Shown: positions 1 through 5,965, counted from the stretch's first letter. The stretch: DNA of 12,493 nucleotides from Clostridiales bacterium (GCA_012519645.1 JAAYPU010000346.1:1-12493), one strand, 5' to 3'. Notes: generated from the letters alone by a model not told the origin. A program made the numbers and translations.

Positions 1-30
1 GCGGAAGAAGCACAGAAAATAGCCGGTTAA
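1..30 (+). CDS. Possible 3' tail of a gene cut by the window edge
   Basis: From base 1 one frame reads AEEAQKIAG followed by TAA at 28-30. The residues are helix-like and a + strand terminator-like structure follows, so this could be the end of a + strand gene lying outside the window. Nine codons are far too few to identify a family, and another frame is open to about 114 without resembling anything known. The call is weak and rests mostly on the downstream T-run. Confidence 0.3.
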   Translation, partial: AEEAQKIAG

Positions 31-36
31 CGGCAA

Positions 37-135
37 AGGCAGACAGCGGAATCTGCTGCCTGCCTTCTCCCTTAAATACCACGGTTCAAATTGTGTCCCT
101 ATGGACACGCGCCTAAATCAAACCCCGTTTTTTTT
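37..135 (+). terminator. GC-rich double hairpin ending in a T-run; probable terminator of an upstream gene
   Basis: Two hairpins are visible. The first pairs 37-46 with 53-61 (nine base pairs, one bulged A at 43, loop CGGAAT). The second has a perfect stem GTGTCC (93-98) and GGACAC (103-108) with loop CTAT, possibly closed by an outer pairing of ACGG (81-84) with CCGT (125-128). Eight T follow at 128-135. The T-run after an outer stem suggests a Rho-independent terminator on the + strand. The long single-stranded part between the inner and outer stems is not typical, so a structured RNA or a mobile-element end remains possible. Confidence 0.45.
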
Positions 136-181
136 GCGAATTGCTGGTTACTATTTTTTTATGCATTTTTTTAAAAACCGG

Positions 182-210
182 TTGACAAAATAAATTATTA
201 GTTATATGGT
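182..210 (+). promoter_or_regulatory. Sigma-A-type promoter of the GntR-ABC operon
   Basis: TTGACA at 182-187 is a perfect -35. With 17 bp spacing the -10 is TATGGT at 205-210 (T, A, T and the last T match). The predicted start of transcription near 217 gives a leader of about 39 nt before the chosen start codon at 256. The -10 lies within the left arm of the inverted repeat at 197-242. Confidence 0.7.
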
Positions 211-242
211 TAATTATATAAGTAATTAACCATATAACTAAT
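197..242. promoter_or_regulatory. Perfect 20-bp inverted repeat, probable GntR/YtrA operator
   Basis: Arms 197-216 and 223-242 are perfect reverse complements, separated by TATAAG. The repeat covers the -10 box and the predicted transcription start and ends just before the ribosome binding site, so a dimer bound here would block the promoter. YtrA-family regulators usually repress their own operon through palindromes in this position. The left arm would lie upstream of the RNA start, so this is a DNA operator and not an RNA hairpin. Confidence 0.75.
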
Positions 243-255
243 GGTGGTGAGAAGC

Positions 256-624
256 ATGCAGCTCGATTTTGATAATAATAAACCTATATTTCTTCAACTG
301 GCAGAGACTATTGAAGATGATATTCTTAAAGGTATTTTTGAAGAAGACACGCAGATTCCTTCAACAACTGAAATTTCAATCAGTTTTAAAATAAATCCGG
401 CAACGGCAGGAAAAGGTGTCAATATTCTTGTAGACGAAGGCATCTTATATAAAAAGAGAGGTGTAGGTATGTTTGTATCTGTGCATGCCAAAGAAAAAAT
501 ATTAGATAAACGAAAAAAGGCATTCTTTGATAACTATATTCACACATTATTAAACGAAGCCGAAAAATTAAATATTACAAAAAAAGAAATTATAGAAATG
601 ATAGAAAGGAGTTTTAGTAAATGA
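256..624 (+). CDS. GntR-family (YtrA subfamily) transcriptional repressor
   Basis: A small winged helix-turn-helix regulator of 122 aa. From the start, residues PIFLQLAETIEDDILKG begin the GntR DNA-binding domain, IPSTTEISISFKINPATAGK is the recognition region, and LVDEGILYKKRGVGMFV is the wing. The protein ends with a short charged helical tail of about 45 residues, as in the YtrA subfamily, and has no large ligand-binding domain. ATG 256 is preferred because GGTGG at 243-247 lies 8 bp upstream. An in-frame ATG at 241 would overlap the operator palindrome and has no ribosome binding site. The stop overlaps the next start (ATGA), so the repressor is translationally coupled to the ABC ATPase. 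The expected role is autorepression of this operon, relieved by an unknown signal, often envelope or antibiotic stress in relatives. Confidence 0.9.
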   Translation: MQLDFDNNKPIFLQLAETIEDDILKGIFEEDTQIPSTTEISISFKINPATAGKGVNILVDEGILYKKRGVGMFVSVHAKEKILDKRKKAFFDNYIHTLLNEAEKLNITKKEIIEMIERSFSK

Positions 625-1484
625 GCAAAATCAAAATAAAAAATCTAACAAAATACTACGGTAAAAATCTGGCCATCGATGATATATCTCTGGAAATTAC
701 GGAAAACAAAATATATGGGCTATTAGGCAGAAACGGCGCCGGAAAAACCACTTTGCTCAATCTTATAACAAATAAGTTGTTTCCGACAAATGGCGAGATT
801 TTAATAGACTCTGAAAATATTTTTGAAAACGAAAGAGTTCTCTCTCAAATCTATTATATGTCAGAGAAAAATCTATATCCTGAAACTATGAAAGTAAAAG
901 AAATTATCAAATGGACAAAAGATTTTTATCCAAACTTTGATTTAGATTATGCATATAAATTATCAGACAAATTCAACTTGAATCTGAAAAGTAAGTTCAA
1001 AGCACTATCCACGGGATATGCCTCAATTTTCAAGATAATACTCACTCTATCCTCCAGAGCCCCAATCCTTCTTTTTGATGAGCCGATTTTAGGTCTGGAT
1101 GCCAATCATAGAGATATGTTTTATAAAGAGCTTATCAATTACTACAGCGTGACACCAACGACTGTAATTATATCTACTCATCTTATAGAAGAGGTCTCAG
1201 ATATTATTGAAGAAGTCCTGATAATAAAAGACGGTAAATTAATTCTTTCTGATACAACAGAAAATATTTTATTCTCAGGATATACCGTCTCGGGCAAAGC
1301 TGAAGATGTCGACGCTTTTAATAAAGATAAAAAAGTAATTGGCGAGGATAATATAGGAAAATTTAAATCGGCCTATATTCTCGGACCTATTCCTTCAAAA
1401 GAAGACCCTTACTTGAATGCAAGCAATCTTGAGATATCAAAATTGGATTTGCAAAAAATGTTTATTCAGCTTACAAATTCATAG
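621..1484 (+). CDS. ABC transporter ATP-binding protein (YtrB/BcrA-like)
   Basis: This is a 287-aa ATPase that would energise the permease encoded next. Visible motifs are Walker A GRNGAGKTT (residues 36-44), Walker B ILLFDE (149-154), GLD in the D-loop, and the H-loop histidine in STHLIEE (H187). The signature motif is LSTGY (129-133) in place of LSGGQ, a variant seen in ATPases paired with YtrA-type regulators. After about residue 205 there is a C-terminal extension of roughly 80 residues typical of this class, ending in a helical stretch (LDLQKMFIQL). The gene overlaps the repressor by 4 bp and the permease follows after 12 bp. The substrate cannot be told; relatives act in peptide antibiotic or cell-wall stress responses. 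Confidence 0.92.
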   Translation: MSKIKIKNLTKYYGKNLAIDDISLEITENKIYGLLGRNGAGKTTLLNLITNKLFPTNGEILIDSENIFENERVLSQIYYMSEKNLYPETMKVKEIIKWTKDFYPNFDLDYAYKLSDKFNLNLKSKFKALSTGYASIFKIILTLSSRAPILLFDEPILGLDANHRDMFYKELINYYSVTPTTVIISTHLIEEVSDIIEEVLIIKDGKLILSDTTENILFSGYTVSGKAEDVDAFNKDKKVIGEDNIGKFKSAYILGPIPSKEDPYLNASNLEISKLDLQKMFIQLTNS

Positions 1485-1496
1485 GAGGTTACATTT

Positions 1497-2225
1497 ATGA
1501 AAACTATTCAAATAGTAAAATATCAAATCCAACAGGCTAAAATTGCCTTAATGATTTATTATGCCATTATATTCGTAATAGCAATCATGCTGGTTTCTAC
1601 TATGTCGAGAGCTGGCTTGAAAGCATCTGAAAATGTTTATTTAGGAGGACTTGATTTTGCTTCGATGATTTTTATCCTTGTATTAGGTTTAACCAGTTTT
1701 AAGGAGAGCTATTATTTCATGCAGGCCAATAATATTACCAGAAAAGGATTTTACAAAGGGCATCTCTTAAGTATATTTTCAATTGCAGCTTTTATGTCCT
1801 TTTTAGATATTATAATTAATTTAATATTGAATACTTTCTCCGAGTACAATACAGTATTTTCTCAAATATACTTAAGGAACAATTCAATGACAGTATCTAC
1901 AGCCTTTATGAATTTTATTTGGTCATTTTCATTACTTACGCTAATAGCAATGATAGGATATTTTATAGCCATTGTATACTATCGTAGTAATACTGTCATG
2001 AAAATAGTGGTCTCCGTTGCACCGTTTGTTCTTATAAATGTATTGGGATACCTTAATAGTATTACCGACGGTGCTATCGGTAATGCCGTTAATTATTTTA
2101 ATACTTGGATGTGGGGCTTACAAAACGGATATCATCCGTACTTTGCTTCGATCAATATTTTTGCTGCCTTTATAATTTTCGGTGTTTTCAGTTACTTGCT
2201 AATAAGAAAAGCACCTATAAAATAA
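1497..2225 (+). CDS. ABC transporter permease, integral membrane protein
   Basis: This 242-aa protein is strongly hydrophobic, with about six predicted membrane segments near residues 18-36, 54-70, 90-112, 137-160, 168-186 and 216-236, which is the usual layout of an ABC-2-type permease domain. The start ATG 1497 has a strong site AGGAGG at 1483-1488, overlapping the stop of the ATPase gene. It is the third gene of the repressor-ATPase-permease operon, so it most likely forms a dimeric exporter with that ATPase. No catalytic motif is expected, and the sequence does not reveal the substrate. No clear terminator hairpin is seen after the stop. Confidence 0.85.
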   Translation: MKTIQIVKYQIQQAKIALMIYYAIIFVIAIMLVSTMSRAGLKASENVYLGGLDFASMIFILVLGLTSFKESYYFMQANNITRKGFYKGHLLSIFSIAAFMSFLDIIINLILNTFSEYNTVFSQIYLRNNSMTVSTAFMNFIWSFSLLTLIAMIGYFIAIVYYRSNTVMKIVVSVAPFVLINVLGYLNSITDGAIGNAVNYFNTWMWGLQNGYHPYFASINIFAAFIIFGVFSYLLIRKAPIK

Positions 2226-2291
2226 TTATCAATATAAAAATTGGTTAGCTTAAATAATAAAAAATTGCTTCCTGTTCCTCTTTATCGGGTA

Positions 2292-2297
2292 TATAAT
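2292..2297 (+). promoter_or_regulatory. Likely -10 box of the LapA-domain gene
   Basis: A perfect TATAAT lies 64 bp before the start codon in a 136-bp intergenic gap. The best -35 at 17 bp spacing is TTCCTG (2269-2274), which is weak, so only the -10 is called. Confidence 0.45.
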
Positions 2298-2361
2298 GAA
2301 AAAAGAAACATACTGTTATATTACTTTCTATGATAATTAATAAACTTGGAGGAAAGAAACT

Positions 2362-2721
2362 ATGCAATTTTGGTTTATCCTGTCATTAGTTTTTGCAGTA
2401 TTGATCGCACTATTTGCTGTTCTGAATTCTGATGAAGTGACTCTTAATCTTGTTATTACAACATTGTCCACGCGTCAGTCAGTTATTATTTTAGCATCTG
2501 CAGCCATAGGTGCAATTATAGCCTCTTTTATCGGAATGTTCAGGACATTAAAATCTTCCTTAAAAATAAGAGATTTAAACCATCAGATAAAGGAATTACA
2601 ACAAAATTTGGAAAAACTCAAAACTGAGAATGAAGCATTAACTGAAAAAACCAACACAGAAACAGAAGCCCCTGCTATGAAAGATACTAACGAAGAGAAA
2701 AATTCAGAAAATGAAATATAA
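2362..2721 (+). CDS. LapA-domain (DUF1049) small membrane protein
   Basis: The product has 119 aa. Two membrane segments (about residues 2-20 and 38-62) frame a short extracytoplasmic loop with LFAVLNSDEVTLNL, the typical LapA-domain pattern of F-A-x-N followed by V-x-x-N. Behind the second segment is a cytoplasmic coiled coil (about residues 68-98, with heptad leucines in IKELQQNLEKLKTENEAL) and an acidic, glutamate- and asparagine-rich tail. GGAGGAAAG at 2348-2356 is a strong ribosome binding site. In proteobacteria LapA homologues assist lipopolysaccharide assembly. Gram-positive members are common and their role is unknown, so only the family is assigned. The gene is monocistronic and closed by the hairpin at 2728-2762. 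Confidence 0.8.
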   Translation: MQFWFILSLVFAVLIALFAVLNSDEVTLNLVITTLSTRQSVIILASAAIGAIIASFIGMFRTLKSSLKIRDLNHQIKELQQNLEKLKTENEALTEKTNTETEAPAMKDTNEEKNSENEI

Positions 2722-2762
2722 AGAAACAACACAACATTTTACTGTTGTGTTATTTCTTTTTT
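2720..2762. terminator. Bidirectional Rho-independent terminator
   Basis: A perfect 9-bp stem AACACAACA (2728-2736) and TGTTGTGTT (2743-2751) with loop TTTTAC continues past one mismatch into A-rich and T-rich flanks. A T-run (2757-2762) follows on the + strand, and the complement of the A-rich left flank gives U-rich RNA on the - strand. It lies between the converging lapA-like and gerW genes and can serve both. Confidence 0.85.
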
Positions 2763-2781
2763 ACAGATCCATTTATTGACT

Positions 2782-3198
2782 TTACTGCCCTTGATTTTGA
2801 GACATCTGTTGATTTTGTTTGTTTTGCTGATTTTGATTTTGCTGTCCTTGCTTACCTTGCCAATTCATTACCATTTGCGGTATTTTATCTACTAACTGCT
2901 TAGTACTCCCTGTCTTGTCTATTGGCAGCATAGATACCTCTTCCTTATCCACTACAATAACAGCCTCTGTGTTAAGCTTAGCACCCATTCCAATCGCTCC
3001 TCCGGAAGTCGGACTGCTTTGCTGGCTTTTATTCATGCCAGGACTTCCGCTTCCATAACCTAATGTTACAGAGACTACAGGGATAAATGTTTTGTTTCCA
3101 TGTGTTATTGGTTTTCCCAACACTCCGTCTTTTTGTGTAAAATCCTCAAGATTTGTAAAAAGCGAATTCACATTTTGAGTTAAATTATTTTGGTCCAT
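2782..3198 (-). CDS. gerW: GerW/YtfJ family sporulation protein
   Basis: The product has 138 aa. The family core is visible as VLGKPITHGNKTFIPVVSVT near the N-terminus, a glycine-rich segment (GYGSGSP ... GGAIGMGAKL), and AVIVVDKEEVSMLPI followed by a helical end at VDKIPQMVMNW. In Bacillus subtilis YtfJ (GerW) is made in the forespore and is needed for normal germination. The last 25 or so residues are almost only Q, N and K, a low-complexity tail not needed for the family call. The ATG has the ribosome binding site AAAGGAG about 8 bp upstream. It sits 25 bp behind the DUF2953 gene, the same pairing as ytfI-ytfJ in Bacillus, so the two are probably co-transcribed. Confidence 0.88.
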   Translation of the reverse strand: MDQNNLTQNVNSLFTNLEDFTQKDGVLGKPITHGNKTFIPVVSVTLGYGSGSPGMNKSQQSSPTSGGAIGMGAKLNTEAVIVVDKEEVSMLPIDKTGSTKQLVDKIPQMVMNWQGKQGQQNQNQQNKQNQQMSQNQGQ

Positions 3199-3223
3199 AT
3201 ATTCACTCCTTTACATTTTATTA

Positions 3224-3709
3224 TTAACCTCTCATGATTTGAGCAAGAGCAGAACCAATATGAATCTTTGCAGTTCCTTTTACATGAATAAATGGTTCTG
3301 AAACCATAAAATCAGGATGTTGATCTATTGATGTGACATTTGGCCAACCTTCAATCATATGAATAGCTCCGCTTGCTATCCCTGTTTCATACGGATCATT
3401 AAATCCATATTCCGTCTCTATATGAACATCCTTTATTGCCGAAATACTCTTCTTTACATTAAACCGCGACTCTTTTTTTTGAGATTTAAATACATTATCA
3501 TATACTTTTTTATTTAAGAGAAATACTTTATATTTAGGTCTCATTTCTTCTAAATGAATTACCACCTTCAGCAAAGGATCAAACCACAGTAAAGTAATTT
3601 GTAAATACTCATTGTCAGAATTGAATTCAAATTGAATCTGCACAGCCTTAATAAGCATTAATATAATTAATACTGTAAAAAGTAATATCAAAAGCCAAAA
3701 CCAAATCAA
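3224..3709 (-). CDS. DUF2953 (YtfI-like) membrane-anchored protein
   Basis: The product has 161 aa. An N-terminal membrane helix (about residues 2-22) is followed by a predicted beta-rich domain with ITLLWFDPLLKV, and by a C-terminal part with FNDPYETGIASGAIHMIEG and PFIHVKGTAKIHIG, which matches the DUF2953 pattern. The start codon is TTG at 3707-3709, chosen because GGAGGG lies 7 bp upstream and the hydrophobic anchor begins directly after it. The function is unknown. Its position just ahead of gerW/ytfJ copies the Bacillus ytfI-ytfJ arrangement and suggests a sporulation-stage role. It is somewhat shorter than many family members, mainly in the middle. Confidence 0.8.
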   Translation of the reverse strand: MIWFWLLILLFTVLIILMLIKAVQIQFEFNSDNEYLQITLLWFDPLLKVVIHLEEMRPKYKVFLLNKKVYDNVFKSQKKESRFNVKKSISAIKDVHIETEYGFNDPYETGIASGAIHMIEGWPNVTSIDQHPDFMVSEPFIHVKGTAKIHIGSALAQIMRG

Positions 3710-3742
3710 TTTGAATCCCTCCGAAAGTAAATTTTCAAAATT

Positions 3743-3771
3743 AGTATAACCAACTATAAAAATTTTATCGC
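3743..3771 (-). promoter_or_regulatory. Candidate sporulation-type promoter of ytfI-gerW
   Basis: On the - strand GGTTATACT (3743-3751) fits the GGnnAnAnT pattern of sigma-F/sigma-G -10 elements. GCGATA (3766-3771) lies 14 bp upstream as an imperfect -35. TATACT inside it could also be a sigma-A -10, but no TTGACA-like box lies 17 bp upstream. The predicted sigma fits the forespore expression known for Bacillus ytfJ. Confidence 0.45.
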
Positions 3772-3793
3772 TTTTTTAAATACCAAATTTTAC

Positions 3794-3824
3794 AAAAAAA
3801 ATTTTGCCTTTTCTGGCAAAATTT
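3794..3824 (-). terminator. Rho-independent terminator of the pyrR operon
   Basis: On the - strand a perfect 10-bp stem pairs 3815-3824 with 3799-3808 around loop AGAAAA, followed directly by a U-run (complement of A 3794-3801). It is the first canonical terminator downstream of pyrR but lies 183 bp beyond its stop codon, with the heptad-repeat region in between. Confidence 0.85.
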
Positions 3825-3827
3825 AAA

Positions 3828-3995
3828 GATTTATGATTTATGATTGATCACCAATCACTAATTACTAATTACTAATCACTTTTCCTGTAACCTGACACCT
3901 TAAACCTGAGACCTGAGACCTGAGACCTGAGACCTGAGACCTGAGACCTGAGACCTGAGACCTATTCATACTTTTAATTCTTAATTCTTAATTTG
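3828..3995. repeat. 24-unit heptanucleotide array in one continuous 7-bp register
   Basis: Read from 3828 the DNA divides into 7-bp units with no phase break. The units are GATTTAT twice, GATTGAT, CACCAAT, CACTAAT, TACTAAT twice, CACTTTT, CCTGTAA, CCTGACA, CCTTAAA, then CCTGAGA eight times (3905-3960), CCTATTC, ATACTTT, TAATTCT twice and TAATTTG. Four unit types follow one another in the same register. Every boundary between CCTGAGA copies holds GAGACC. The array fills most of the gap between pyrR and its terminator and holds no gene. Confidence 0.92.
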
Positions 3996-4023
3996 AGGAA
4001 ATTTCATTTATGAAATTTCCTCA
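3994..4023. repeat. 30-bp palindrome at the 3' end of pyrR (copy 1)
   Basis: TGAGGAAATTTCAT (3994-4007) and its exact reverse complement (4010-4023) flank a TT centre, giving a perfect hairpin on either strand. A copy differing at one base lies at 12179-12208, also at the end of a - strand gene. The pyrR stop codon lies in the hairpin loop. It has no T-run on either side, so it is not a normal terminator. Confidence 0.9.
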
Positions 4024-4550
4024 CGTATTACTACTTCATCCACACCATCTGTCTCTACAAATCGGACATCTACTATTTCAGCCCGTGATGTAGGTACATT
4101 TTTGCCGACAAAATCAGGCCTTATCGGCAGCTCCTTGTGTCCTCTGTCAACAAGCACTGCGAGCAAAATAGACCCAGGCCTTCCGTAATCAATAATAGCA
4201 TCCATTGCAGCTCTTACAGTTCTTCCAGTATAAATAACATCATCAACTAACACAATAACTTTGCCGTTAATATCAGCATTAGTAATAGTATTCTCTGCAA
4301 TAGGATTACCTTCTATTCTATCTATATCATCGCGATACATGGTAATATCCAAAACACCTATCGGTAGCTCCACGCCTTCAATTTCTTTTATCTTTACTGC
4401 TATTCTTTCAGCCATCGTGACTCCTCTGGTTTTAATTCCTATTATAGCAAGATCCTTTGTTCCTTTATTTCTCTCAAGAATTTCATGAGATATCCGAGTT
4501 ATGGCACGCCCGACAGCCTGCTCATCCATTATTTTTGCTTTGATCTTCAA
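4008..4550 (-). CDS. pyrR: PyrR bifunctional pyr operon attenuator / uracil phosphoribosyltransferase
   Basis: The product has 180 aa, the normal length. PyrR binds pyr mRNA when UMP is high to favour termination, and it also has uracil phosphoribosyltransferase activity. The N-terminal MDEQAVGRAITRISHEILERNKG, the IGIKTRGV segment, the PRPP loop VILVDDVIYTGRTVRAAMDA and the LAVLVDRGHKELPIRPDFVGK end match the family closely. The start is TTG at 4548-4550, overlapping the rluD stop (TTGA). A later ATG would drop the seven residues that align with the Bacillus N-terminus. The last codons (GAG GAA ATT TCA, then TAA) lie inside the palindromic repeat. No second pyr gene or pyr attenuator is seen here, so it acts at distant targets. 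Confidence 0.96.
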   Translation of the reverse strand: MKIKAKIMDEQAVGRAITRISHEILERNKGTKDLAIIGIKTRGVTMAERIAVKIKEIEGVELPIGVLDITMYRDDIDRIEGNPIAENTITNADINGKVIVLVDDVIYTGRTVRAAMDAIIDYGRPGSILLAVLVDRGHKELPIRPDFVGKNVPTSRAEIVDVRFVETDGVDEVVIREEIS

Positions 4551-5488
4551 ATATCTTCACCCGCTTTACCTTTAATTTTTCTGACAGCATCATTAAAGTG
4601 CTTTGGCAAATCACATTCAAACTCCATTAAATCTCCGGTTCTTGGATGAATAAATCCAAGAATTTTTGCATGTAATATCTGACCTTCAATGTTATACTTA
4701 GTTTTCTTTGGTCCATACAACATATCCCCAAGTAAGGGATGATGAATATAAGCCATATGTACTCTAATTTGATGTGTTCTCCCTGTCTCCAATCGTGCTT
4801 CTATATATGTGAAATTTTCGAACCTTTGCCTAACCACATAGTGCGTTACAGCGTTTCTGGAGTTTATATCTGTCACAGCCATTTTTAGCCGGTTCGTTGG
4901 ATGCCTCCCTATAGGTAAATCGACTGTTCCTGAGTCATCCTTTATATTGCCGTATGTAATCGCATGATACACACGCTTAATGCTGTGCTCCTTAAATTGC
5001 TCCGCTAACGAAGCATGGGCTCTGTCATTTTTTGCTGCAACCAATAAACCGCTTGTATCTTTGTCGATACGATGTACGATCCCAGGTCGTATAACTCCGT
5101 TTATAGAAGATAAATTCTTGCAGTGATATAAAAGTGCATTTACCATGGTACCGGTATAATTGCCTGCTGCCGGATGTACCACCATTCCCTTTGGTTTATT
5201 TACTACAACAACATCCTCGTCCTCATAATAAATATCCAAAGGAATATCTTCAGGTATAATCTCAAGTTCCACAGGTTTTGGTATTTTTATCTCTATTTTA
5301 TCTTCTCTTTTTACTTTATATTTTTTAGACAGTTCAATCTTTCCGTTAATGCAAACATTGCCCATCTCAATGATTTTCTGAATATAGCTCCTTGAAAAAT
5401 CCTCCATATTGGAAGATAAAAAAACATCTAATCGAGTTCCCTCTTCATCCTTTTCAGTTAAAAAATCATAGACATCAATATCATACAT
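4547..5488 (-). CDS. RluD/YlyB-like 23S rRNA pseudouridine synthase
   Basis: The product has 313 aa, a typical RluA-family length. An S4 RNA-binding domain (about residues 17-75, TRLDVFLSSNMEDFSRSYIQKII ... INGK) precedes the catalytic domain. That domain contains VVNKPKGMVVHPA (95-107), the active-site motif HRIDKDTSGLL with the nucleophilic Asp near 142, and the ETGRTHQIRVHM block. The family isomerises uridine to pseudouridine in 23S rRNA. The gene matches ylyB of Bacillus by position between lspA and pyrR. It starts 3 bp after lspA and overlaps pyrR by 4 bp, so translation is coupled. The exact target uridine cannot be told from sequence. Confidence 0.93.
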   Translation of the reverse strand: MYDIDVYDFLTEKDEEGTRLDVFLSSNMEDFSRSYIQKIIEMGNVCINGKIELSKKYKVKREDKIEIKIPKPVELEIIPEDIPLDIYYEDEDVVVVNKPKGMVVHPAAGNYTGTMVNALLYHCKNLSSINGVIRPGIVHRIDKDTSGLLVAAKNDRAHASLAEQFKEHSIKRVYHAITYGNIKDDSGTVDLPIGRHPTNRLKMAVTDINSRNAVTHYVVRQRFENFTYIEARLETGRTHQIRVHMAYIHHPLLGDMLYGPKKTKYNIEGQILHAKILGFIHPRTGDLMEFECDLPKHFNDAVRKIKGKAGEDI

Positions 5489-5491
5489 CTT

Positions 5492-5947
5492 CTATAAACC
5501 TTTTCGCTGCTTCCTTGGTTCAATCCATAATATGTATAAGATAAGCAAAAATGAGCCGCAAACGATACTCGAATCCGCAATATTAAAAACCGGCCAGATC
5601 CTAAAATCCAGAAAATCCACAACATACCCGAGCCTTATACGATCGATCAGGTTTCCTATTGCTCCGCCTGTTATTAAACTCAGGCTTAACAATAGCACTT
5701 TATCAAACCTTTTATAATATCTGATAATGACACAGATGAGAATTGCTATTGTAACGCTCCCAATTGCAATAAAAAAATATCTTTGATTTTGCAATATGCT
5801 GAATGAAGCGCCAAAATTTTGTGCATATGTGATATGGAATATATTATTTATTATTGGAATGGATTCATGCAAAAGCATATTCGCAGTAACGACGTATTTT
5901 ATAGCTTGATCCGATAGAATTATTAATATGATTAAAATAAAGTACAT
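5492..5947 (-). CDS. lspA: Lipoprotein signal peptidase II
   Basis: The product has 151 aa with four predicted membrane segments. LspA is the membrane aspartyl protease that removes signal peptides from prolipoproteins after diacylglyceryl transfer. Conserved blocks include LSDQAIKY near the N-terminus, the NFGASFS segment, GGAIGNLIDRIRLGYVVDF and FNIADSSI. The catalytic pair should be the Asp residues of VVDF (about 111) and NIAD (about 125). The loop between them is short. The start has GGGGTG about 6 bp upstream. The gene follows divIVA after 18 bp. In Bacillus ileS lies between these two genes, and here it is absent. Confidence 0.95.
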   Translation of the reverse strand: MYFILIILIILSDQAIKYVVTANMLLHESIPIINNIFHITYAQNFGASFSILQNQRYFFIAIGSVTIAILICVIIRYYKRFDKVLLLSLSLITGGAIGNLIDRIRLGYVVDFLDFRIWPVFNIADSSIVCGSFLLILYILWIEPRKQRKGL

Positions 5948-5965
5948 TTTTCACCCCATAATGTT

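Noticed and set aside
70..135. Group II intron domain V or a twister-type ribozyme
   Set aside because: ACGGTTC and GCGCCTAA resemble fragments of these RNAs, but the pairing partners and other conserved parts are missing.
241..255. ATG 241 as start of the GntR regulator
   Set aside because: It overlaps the operator palindrome and has no ribosome binding site, while ATG 256 has GGTGG 8 bp upstream.
3904..3963. Tandem repeats taken as a CRISPR array
   Set aside because: Units are 7 bp and contiguous, with no spacers and no cas genes.
3994..4023. Palindrome as an ordinary Rho-independent terminator of pyrR
   Set aside because: No T-run follows it on either strand, and a canonical terminator lies farther on at 3794-3824.
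4500..4560. A pyr attenuator or PyrR-binding leader before pyrR
   Set aside because: pyrR overlaps rluD by 4 bp, leaving no leader, and no anti-terminator/terminator pair is visible.
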